Assembly (NCBI GenBank): GCA_015490805.1 | Contig: WFXC01000006.1 | Span: forward strand, 1 to 64,000 | Reading direction: 5' to 3' | Length of the DNA: 64,000 nucleotides | From: Candidatus Kapaibacterium sp. | Lineage (GTDB): Bacteria > Bacteroidota > Ignavibacteria > Kapaibacteriales > WFXC01 | Shown here: piece by piece, positions 57,501-64,000 of the stretch | Position numbering within the stretch: position 1 is the stretch's first letter | Layout of the letters: each line of letters begins with the position of its first letter | Notes under the pieces: model-generated | The model's input: the letters and a program-made list of their open reading frames with translations, nothing else | Database searches by the model: none | Told to the model about the DNA's origin: nothing | Position numbers and translations under genes: made by a program

Positions 57501-60500
57501 GAGACAGAACGCGAACGGTCAGAGCCGTTGAAACAATTTCCTGACTGATGGGATCTTTGAGTTGGAAGTACACGCTATCCGTAAAGCCGGCACCCAGCAC
57601 TCGACAGGTCACCTGTCCCTGTCCCATCACATCTGGGGTTATCCGGAAAATGCTAAAGGGCAAGGCTCGAGCATAGAGAGTCAGAGTCTCGTCCTGTCCG
57701 GTCAAATTCCGAACCATCAAATAGTAATCCCCAGATCGGGTATCAGGAATCAGCACAATTTTATCTGTTCCATAGGGCTCCTGATGTGCAAAATCATAAT
57801 CAGTTAACTTCGGTACTCGCTCAAAGGCAACGTATGCCTCATTGATCCCACTCTGAACATTGCTGGTCACGGTGAGCAAGATATCATAGCCTGCGGGAAC
57901 TGTCATCTTGTAGTATATTCGTCGCCCCGCTGGCAACAGGGTCTGGGTCGTCACCCCAAGCGTTAGCGTACGCACCTGGACCGCCACTGCCGTGGTACTA
58001 ATCAACGTATTGTTTGTCACCGTTGCTTCCTGGATAGCTGCCCGCAGGTTTGTCCGAACAACGCTATGTTGTGCTAAGGTGACCTCTACATCATAGAAGG
58101 GGGCTGTCAGCGTCATCTGAGGGGTCTGATGACCGGGCTGCAAGCCGAGGTAGTAGCTCCTTGTACCAAAGAGAGGATCGAAAGCGGCATCAAAAACCTG
58201 ATCTGCGGACCAGAACAATCCATCAGTGTTCAAGCCCACAGCAGCATTGGTTCCTATATTCCGCACCCGGTAGGAAACCGTTACCATATCTCCTAAGGTA
58301 GCGGTCGTCGGTAGGACAATTTCCGAGACGATCAGATCACTCCGGGGCGCCGGGGTGACGGTCACTGTCGTGACGAATACATTGTTCGCCTCCTTGCCGT
58401 GCTCGTATACCTCATTGTTGTCATCAGCCGAAACCATAAGATAGAAGTGTCCAACAAGGTGCGGAGGAATGGTCACCTGGGTCGTCACTGTACGCGTTGC
58501 GCCGGCTGCTAATGGCTGTGTCTGATTAATCCATCCTATGCTTCCGCTTCCTGCCGGTACTGGTGCTGATCCAATCAATATTCTATCGATCCAATTACTA
58601 CGAGTTGCTCCCGTTCCTGCATTGTATATCTGATACTGCACAGTCACTTGCGTGCCAGCCGTTACAACAGAGGGAGCAGTCACTGACAGAATTTGCAGAT
58701 CTGGGGGCGGGGTCAATTGCACCAGTAGCGATGCTGTCGTCACATTGTTGCCGCTCTGGGTATCCCATCGATCCCCAACTTGAATACGCAACAAATGGGA
58801 TCCGGAAATTCCATTGGGAATCTCCAGCGACACGGTGCGCGTATAACTATCGCCGGGGGCAAGCCTCCCTCTTACTCCAACCCGTGACCGTTGTTTCACC
58901 GCGTTCGTCCCAGTTTCCACCAACTCTATCCGGTCGGTTCGATAATAACTGCCGGTTCTTGCAGAGCCAACGTTTTCAACTCGATACGACAGATGCACTA
59001 CCGTTCCGGAAGATGCTATGGTCGGAGCTGTCACAATGCTCACCGCTAAATCACTTTCCGGTGTCGGAGGCACTTGGACAACAATGCCCACTGGACCGCC
59101 GATGTTGTTATCTTCTCCCTGGTGCTCGTACAAGCGATCGCTGATGTCTGTTTGCACAAAGAGATAATACACGCCCGGGCTAAGATCAGAAGGAATCGTC
59201 ACGACCGTAGCCACGGTAACTGTCGCTGAGCTTGCTAAGGCCGCTGAGTGAGAAACGGTTTTCAGCACTCCTATGTGCTGCCTTGGATTCCAGACGGACG
59301 AGCGGGAAAGAATCACTCCATCCATCCACTGATTTGCAGCAGCGTTCCCTTGATTGGTCACCTCCCATTGCAACTGCAGATTCCCGCCGCGATACACCGC
59401 TGTCGTACTACTCTGAAGGTTCTGCACGACTAAATCAGGTGTCGCAGGAACACGAAACTGTACGGCTGCTGAACGCAATAAGTTATTCGATTCGGCGGCG
59501 GCATAGTACTCAAACACGGTGTTTGCTGCATCCGTCAGGAGATACCAATAGTACGTTCCGCTCAGCCCATTCGGTACTGGGAAGGAGCGGATAACGGTAT
59601 ACGCCGAATCACGTTGAAGCCGAGGATTATTGGAACGGACAACCGCAAAGGAATCTACGACTGCCGATCTCCGAAATACCGGAGTTGCACAAAGATAAAC
59701 TCGATCCACCCATCCCGATTCCAACACTTGACTGAGCCCTTCGTTCTTGACTGTCCACGTTAACCCATAATCCGTACCAGAATAGGCAACCGTTGCTCCC
59801 GTAACACTCTGAGGCACCAAATCCGGCGGGGGGAAGAGCAAAACGTTCAGAGTATCTGTTGAGACCCATCGATTATTGTTTTCTGCTTCCTCTTGCACCC
59901 GATTTGTCGCGTCGACATCCAAGATCAGGAAATATTTGCCAACGGCTGTATGAGGAATAACGACCTGGGCACTTCCCGTCGTCGTAGTATTGACCTGCAA
60001 GGTATCGGTCAGTTGGAGGGTAAAGGTTCCCAGTCCAAACGTTTCACTATTGTCAACTGCCAGCAATGTAATGCGTGTCCAAATGTTCTGTGGCGGGACG
60101 AATTGGTTCCCTTCGTTCCTCACCGTGTACAGGATAGTCAGGGTATCATTTCCAAACACTGTCTGCGGAACCCCAGCAACCTGAGAGATGACCAGATCTG
60201 GTCGCGGTGGCAATGTAATCTGGACTGTTCCAACACTCCGGGTTATGTTGTTATCCGTTCGCGCTTCCTGAAGCGTCCGTGGCTGGATCCGCACGAAGAC
60301 TGAAAACGTTCCTGCCACCACCGGAGCCGTAAACGACCGATTGCGGACGTACGACTCTCCAGGAAGAAGAAATCCAAGATTCGGAACACTTCCCAGATAC
60401 AGATTATCGCCCGTAGTTTCAAACGAAGTATCAGCGGACAAATACACATGCTCATACCAGGACTGCGACAGGGTGGCTCCTTGACCAATATTTTGCACCT

Positions 60501-63500
60501 GCCACGACAAAGGCAAGGACGAGCCAGCAACGACCGAGGCTGGGGGCACAGAAATGGAAGCAACTCTCAAATCAGGCAAATGCCGAACTGCAAAAGTATA
60601 AATCGGACCGTCCGTTTCCACCGTGCTATCCAGACACACATATTTTGCCACCACCTGCCATCGATAACTTTTACCGTACTCCAGATTTCCATACCTCGTT
60701 TGTATTGCGGTCAAGTTCGAACGGACTGGTTGCGCTGGCCGCGTATTCGTCGTTGCCTCCCAGATATACAGGTCATAATGCGTTGCGTTCGCTGCTGGCT
60801 CCCAAGTAAAAGTGATGGGAAGGGATAAGTTACTACTTCCATTGGCTGGGGTCATTGAGGCAATGGTCGCTGGAACATACACCGGTAAGTGCTGCACAGA
60901 GACTTCCAGGGTGTCGTTTTCTGGACGGGCATCGTTTGCGAAATCGACCCAGACTTTCAGGGTATAATGAGCGATGGAAGAAAGATCCAGACCTGCGGCG
61001 ACGGTGATCGTTGTCGTCTGATCCGTCTGGATCGCAAAGCCCGTTACCGTCTGACTCCCGCTTGTTACCGTCGCCCCCGTAACGTGCCATCCAATAGTGC
61101 AGGTTGTGGCAACCTCACCGCCGCGATTGGTCAAGCGAACAACGATGCTTTCGGAGGTGGACAACCGGCACGAAGTCGATGGGGCTTCAATAGCAGTGAC
61201 TGCCAGATCATAGGCGGGAAGCTCACTCAGCCGTACCTGATCAACGCCAACACCTTCGGTACCATACCAATTACTGCTCCGCCTCATAACTATCCGGAGC
61301 CGGGCATTGGTGCTTCCCGCATACCCCACCAACCGATGCTGCGTTTGCTTCCATCCGTTACTGTTTCCAGACCATATCGGCGTTACCCGCGTCCAGGTTG
61401 ATCCTCCATCAGTCGAAATATCCACCCAATGCTCAGAATTGGGAGTCCAGATATGCTGGAACTGTAACACTGGATCATACGTCAAATTTGAAAAATCGAT
61501 GCAAGGCGACATTAAAATCTGGTAGCCGTATTGGGAAACTCCTCCATTGAGATTTGTGACATACGCCTTGCTTCCCTGGCCAGCCGCTGCAATCAATGCT
61601 CCTCCGGGTTCTCCCCATTCCCACTCTGCATTCCCTTCGGGCAACCATCCTCCTTCCCAGTCCTCAAATCCTTCCACGTATGGAAACTGAGCAATCACTG
61701 GAATGTGGTAAACCACGGTCTCCAACGTATCATTACTTCGGTCTGGATCACCGGCGAGATTAGTCCAAATACGGAAATGGTAGCGGCTGGGTTCAGAAAA
61801 ATCAAATCCACTCGGGAACTGAAAATGAATGGTATCTCCGGGTGCCAATGCGATGTTTGTCGCAGTAGTAGTCATTGACCAGGTTGTGGAAGTACTCTGG
61901 ATCCAGAGCCCTATTTGTGCCGTCGTAATCTGGTTGAATCCATAGTTCTGAATAGCAACCTTGACAATGGTACCGCTCGTCAATCCACACGCCGTTTGGG
62001 GTTGGAGTAAGGCTATAATCCCGATATCATTGTTCCGAACTTCTAACTCATCTGCTCCAATGTCGGGATAGTTGGGATCTCGCGCTTCACCATCCCAGTC
62101 GAGAGTGACAAAGCTCAGTGGAGTCGCTGCCGAATCAAACTGTGCCTGTCGAGAGTGTAAATCGGTGGCTGACACGAATAAAGGATTGGCAAACACTGAA
62201 TTCTGGTTGGTCTGTGTCGCATTCTGTAGATGCGACAGCGAGTTGTAATACTGTCCCGCGATCCGACCTAAATTCTGTCCCGTGGTATAGAACGCATTAT
62301 AGTCAAACGTCGAATTCGCACCCAAAGAGGAAATATCAAATGTCAATCCTCCTGTGGAAGACATAAAAATATTATTCAGGATGCGCATAGATTGAGGAGA
62401 TGATGAGACTTGCAGGGGCGTCGATGATGCAACCACAGAGTTAAAGACAATATCAACGAACTGTTGCGTTCCCCAGATGTTAATACCCCCAACCAGCATA
62501 TTGTTCGCAAGAACACAGCGATCAGCGCTCTGCCCCTGAACATTCTGCAAAGCGATCGCCCTACCCGCTGACACGGTGATCCAATTGCGGCGAACTTCCG
62601 ATCCTGCTGCTACATTGTCCAACAGCACACCATAAGTCCTACTTTGGGCAATTCGACATTGCTGAAGAGCAAGCCGAGCATTTGCAATGCTCATTCCTGT
62701 GTAACAGTTTTCAACCACTGTAGAATCGATGGCTATGTGCGTTGTTCCTATGGAAGGTTTGACTCGAATACCGGTGACATAATTCTGGGTGGCTACAAAT
62801 ACACACTGGGTAATCTGGATTGCTGTATCGCGGACGCCTCCTTGAGCAAGCCAGAGAAATCCTCCATTCCTTTCCCCAACAAACCGCACTCTTTGAAACC
62901 GAAGATTGCGCACATTCCCCAAAAGGCGCACAAGGAGAGAACTATTCCCCCGAAGGGTCAGATCTCTAAAGACAAGATGGGAAGCACCAATTAAGACAAG
63001 GAATGATGAATTCGACGGTTTCCACACAACATCTGTCGAATCTTCAGTTTCGGACATAAACGTAACGGTAGCTGTAGACGAAGCGCCACGGATCGGTGCA
63101 ATGGTAACGCTTTCAGTGTAGGTTCCAGACCGGATCTGGAAAATGACAGAATCGGCAACTCCATACGTGTCGAGTGCCTGAACTGCCTGGGCTATACCGG
63201 CAAAATCGGGCGGCGGGGCACCGGGTCCAACCGTATAGATGCCTGCCAGCCCAGGAGCTACTGTACGACGCAACGTATCATTTGCTTGATTCTGGTCTGT
63301 CTGTCCATTGACTTGATGCACCCACACCTCTACTTCCTGAGTTGTACGATCGACCAGGGTGATTGCTCCCAGAGGCACTTCCACTGTCTGTCCTGGCGCT
63401 AACGTCCCGTTCCACGCTACCAGCGGCTGGAGCGTTCCTGCCAGCTTCCATCGCAACTTCAGCGATGTGACGGTCGCTCCCCCTTGATTCTGCACCACAA

Positions 63501-64000
63501 CCGATGCCGTCGTTGTCCCCGGAAGCACTGGCCGCTGATACAATGGCATTGCTACAACGGCGATATCGCGAGAAGGTGGAGCAAATTCCACAGCTCCAAT
63601 ATCCGGATCGGTGAGGCTACGAAGGGTACCGAAGATATCGCGAGTGGTTCTCCACGCAACGGCTGCGGCTCCATTGAACAATCGTTGACGCGGTATAAAC
63701 GAAGTATCTGACTCGAAATAGGGCGGAGCTTCTACAGAATGCATCTCTTTCCCTGTAGCGTACTGCCACCAGTACAATGACGGATATACCACACTGCCAC
63801 TACGAATCAGCGCTCCGTCCGAAAAGAAGCCATTGTAATCACTGTTGATGTTGGTCAGCGGAGCGCGGTAGTCGACCGCTACGCCTTGAGCAAAAGCAGC
63901 GAAAAGATTGTTGTAAATGTACACATTGTTAGACCCATACACCCTCAGAGCAGCACTATAGGAGGAACTCCCTCTAAGGGAAACCGTATTATGCACGAAC
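54553..64000 (-). CDS. giant secreted CARDB/beta-helix protein with C-terminal dockerin-like domain (5' truncated)
   Basis: At least 3149 residues; the frame is open at the right edge, so the true start is beyond 64000 and the Met at 63996 is not a start. In order: a beta-helix end and a CARDB-like domain; a second beta-helix (about 270-640); a MAM/jelly-roll-like segment (FPYVEGFEDWEGGW, about 750-930); an FN3-like domain; roughly eight or nine CARDB repeats (PDLVVQNLQSSTTAVYRGG type, about 1150-2000). Then come a pre-peptidase C-terminal-like domain, a hydrophobic Gly/Ala stretch near 2490-2540, an SSDPNEIIGP module near 2650-2860, and an Ig/FN3 domain. The end is two EF-hand-like loops (AFADGIINARDRV and DVNLDGVVDATDRTIV), dockerin-like. 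No typical T9SS tail follows. Probably an adhesin or matrix protein. Confidence 0.82.
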   Translation of the reverse strand, partial: FVHNTVSLRGSSSYSAALRVYGSNNVYIYNNLFAAFAQGVAVDYRAPLTNINSDYNGFFSDGALIRSGSVVYPSLYWWQYATGKEMHSVEAPPYFESDTSFIPRQRLFNGAAAVAWRTTRDIFGTLRSLTDPDIGAVEFAPPSRDIAVVAMPLYQRPVLPGTTTASVVVQNQGGATVTSLKLRWKLAGTLQPLVAWNGTLAPGQTVEVPLGAITLVDRTTQEVEVWVHQVNGQTDQNQANDTLRRTVAPGLAGIYTVGPGAPPPDFAGIAQAVQALDTYGVADSVIFQIRSGTYTESVTIAPIRGASSTATVTFMSETEDSTDVVWKPSNSSFLVLIGASHLVFRDLTLRGNSSLLVRLLGNVRNLRFQRVRFVGERNGGFLWLAQGGVRDTAIQITQCVFVATQNYVTGIRVKPSIGTTHIAIDSTVVENCYTGMSIANARLALQQCRIAQSRTYGVLLDNVAAGSEVRRNWITVSAGRAIALQNVQGQSADRCVLANNMLVGGINIWGTQQFVDIVFNSVVASSTPLQVSSSPQSMRILNNIFMSSTGGLTFDISSLGANSTFDYNAFYTTGQNLGRIAGQYYNSLSHLQNATQTNQNSVFANPLFVSATDLHSRQAQFDSAATPLSFVTLDWDGEARDPNYPDIGADELEVRNNDIGIIALLQPQTACGLTSGTIVKVAIQNYGFNQITTAQIGLWIQSTSTTWSMTTTATNIALAPGDTIHFQFPSGFDFSEPSRYHFRIWTNLAGDPDRSNDTLETVVYHIPVIAQFPYVEGFEDWEGGWLPEGNAEWEWGEPGGALIAAAGQGSKAYVTNLNGGVSQYGYQILMSPCIDFSNLTYDPVLQFQHIWTPNSEHWVDISTDGGSTWTRVTPIWSGNSNGWKQTQHRLVGYAGSTNARLRIVMRRSSNWYGTEGVGVDQVRLSELPAYDLAVTAIEAPSTSCRLSTSESIVVRLTNRGGEVATTCTIGWHVTGATVTSGSQTVTGFAIQTDQTTTITVAAGLDLSSIAHYTLKVWVDFANDARPENDTLEVSVQHLPVYVPATIASMTPANGSSNLSLPITFTWEPAANATHYDLYIWEATTNTRPAQPVRSNLTAIQTRYGNLEYGKSYRWQVVAKYVCLDSTVETDGPIYTFAVRHLPDLRVASISVPPASVVAGSSLPLSWQVQNIGQGATLSQSWYEHVYLSADTSFETTGDNLYLGSVPNLGFLLPGESYVRNRSFTAPVVAGTFSVFVRIQPRTLQEARTDNNITRSVGTVQITLPPRPDLVISQVAGVPQTVFGNDTLTILYTVRNEGNQFVPPQNIWTRITLLAVDNSETFGLGTFTLQLTDTLQVNTTTTGSAQVVIPHTAVGKYFLILDVDATNRVQEEAENNNRWVSTDTLNVLLFPPPDLVPQSVTGATVAYSGTDYGLTWTVKNEGLSQVLESGWVDRVYLCATPVFRRSAVVDSFAVVRSNNPRLQRDSAYTVIRSFPVPNGLSGTYYWYLLTDAANTVFEYYAAAESNNLLRSAAVQFRVPATPDLVVQNLQSSTTAVYRGGNLQLQWEVTNQGNAAANQWMDGVILSRSSVWNPRQHIGVLKTVSHSAALASSATVTVATVVTIPSDLSPGVYYLFVQTDISDRLYEHQGEDNNIGGPVGIVVQVPPTPESDLAVSIVTAPTIASSGTVVHLSYRVENVGSARTGSYYRTDRIELVETGTNAVKQRSRVGVRGRLAPGDSYTRTVSLEIPNGISGSHLLRIQVGDRWDTQSGNNVTTASLLVQLTPPPDLQILSVTAPSVVTAGTQVTVQYQIYNAGTGATRSNWIDRILIGSAPVPAGSGSIGWINQTQPLAAGATRTVTTQVTIPPHLVGHFYLMVSADDNNEVYEHGKEANNVFVTTVTVTPAPRSDLIVSEIVLPTTATLGDMVTVSYRVRNIGTNAAVGLNTDGLFWSADQVFDAAFDPLFGTRSYYLGLQPGHQTPQMTLTAPFYDVEVTLAQHSVVRTNLRAAIQEATVTNNTLISTTAVAVQVRTLTLGVTTQTLLPAGRRIYYKMTVPAGYDILLTVTSNVQSGINEAYVAFERVPKLTDYDFAHQEPYGTDKIVLIPDTRSGDYYLMVRNLTGQDETLTLYARALPFSIFRITPDVMGQGQVTCRVLGAGFTDSVYFQLKDPISQEIVSTALTVRVLSRMEAEIRWLLHAVSTGTYHLVAANGTAATVQLDSALVVEPARPWFLGVRTAQPSSVRGGRSFHVWNHFVNKSNVDIPVVMGNAYLPTAVDRIITSENCLLMNDLSIANTSVTRASYSVFDSSAQRTVQVVPFLVRDLPPNASFSIGYKLVFATEVVQHDGSSYYVSPIRVRGVDDVGYLIHLLATWEVLRRGVMANPQPFLQDDLLRVLALTAPDPKAFRDSMLTAYMYAGWLSEEDTVGYWLLSAVFDTVMVWMDEVASSRTDDGVIPPPDAAVGPCLPCEFQKRQGQQPLFFHSSVIRKACEWLQTFLRWLNYAKCGIAIAECALSIGDVVIGAASGPIGWVVAAYKVITCGYGLYSDCFSDDPSTISEVGTNTIGAVASSAIEVESVRGYTPRVWDPEKRVYRQRLQIKDMKVYAKRLTSPYRNADGKWQFSEKKLVRQSVRGAAKIVGKSFAVALAKNLIVFALNRFCKDYVTPPVVILRSSDPNEIIGPEGYGAERLIARGSQLAYQVKFENVSTATAPAQRVEITVPLDDDFDPRTFRLGQMGFGPYVLQVPENRSTINKVYDLPDSLGFDLMVTAGIDVANHRLFWYLQTIDPATQMPPLASQPELGFLPPNDSTGKGEGFVTFTIEPNRNMPNGDTLVAQATIVFDQNDPLSTNVWTNQLEGEAPWARLLPLPPFLDTTLVELRWNVGQDDSLGVGVQNYDLYVSIDGGPWQEIARAIEDTTYDYVGERGRSYAFFVVARDSVGNTEWQDTAEAFTMILSRPLRVSMTAFLQGPYETTTGTMHTLLNQQHYLPMTDPYLNSVTVSSVTSAVVDWVLVELRRADTPAVVVARKAALMRSDGILLDPDGQTVVKFFNVAEGAYYIVIRHRNHLAIMSTSAVVLSENAIASLEFTSSSSAAYQQFMPPLIQLSVGVYGMVAGDAFADGIINARDRVSVRNASGSVGYDASDVNLDGVVDATDRTIVRNNTFRVTQVP

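Overview
The window looks like a chromosome segment from an uncultured bacterium of the Bacteroidota/Chlorobiota side of the tree (Ignavibacteria- or Kapabacteria-like). This is inferred from C-terminal type IX secretion (T9SS) sorting domains, large surface proteins with choice-of-anchor-D, CARDB and beta-helix modules, a DUF4292-type lipoprotein next to a TPR lipoprotein, a B12-dependent ribonucleotide reductase, and promoters resembling the Bacteroidetes TTTG-N20-TAnnTTTG pattern. No rRNA gene is present, so the taxonomy is provisional.

Layout. 1-1004: the end of an unknown gene and a lipoprotein, both unusually G-rich on the + strand. 1005-1558: a palindromic intergenic repeat and the leader of the next operon. 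1559-9263 (+): a complete type III-B CRISPR effector operon, cmr1-cmr2(cas10)-cmr3-cmr4-cmr5-cmr6. No cas6, cas1/cas2, ancillary CARF nuclease or CRISPR array is visible. It runs tail-to-tail into 9391-21171 (-): rpoC, rpoB, rplL, rplJ, rplA, rplK, nusG, secE and tRNAs Trp, Thr, Gly, Gly, Tyr, the classic transcription/translation cluster but without tuf. 21335-26748: a LolC/E-type permease, a CpoB-like lipoprotein, a small lipoprotein, etfB-etfA and a bifunctional-nuclease-family protein. 26792-29831: tRNA-Met(CAU), a candidate small RNA and a UvrD-type helicase carrying an internal DEDDh exonuclease domain. 29957-32808 (-): a LolB/DUF4292-like lipoprotein, a TPR lipoprotein and rpmB. 33188-36652 (+): nrdJ with a structured leader. 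36758-37882 (-): hrcA. 38040-64000: three very large secreted proteins, with a type IIG restriction-modification enzyme between the second and third. The third protein runs off the right edge.

Most notable observation. Inside cmr2 a 32-bp segment is perfectly duplicated, and between the copies lies a 34-bp stretch that reads, on the opposite strand, as the 3' half of an arginine-type tRNA. The whole 66-bp addition is in frame. Target duplication plus a short foreign insert has the geometry of one spacer-integration event outside an array. A second repeat-insert-repeat of similar size (28 + 37 + 28 bp) covers the 3' end of the restriction-modification gene at 49212-49304. These two loci are the best candidates for something undescribed. 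Others are a candidate sRNA with two C-rich, anti-Shine-Dalgarno-like loops, the helicase-exonuclease fusion, and a possible cohesin/dockerin pair among the surface proteins.
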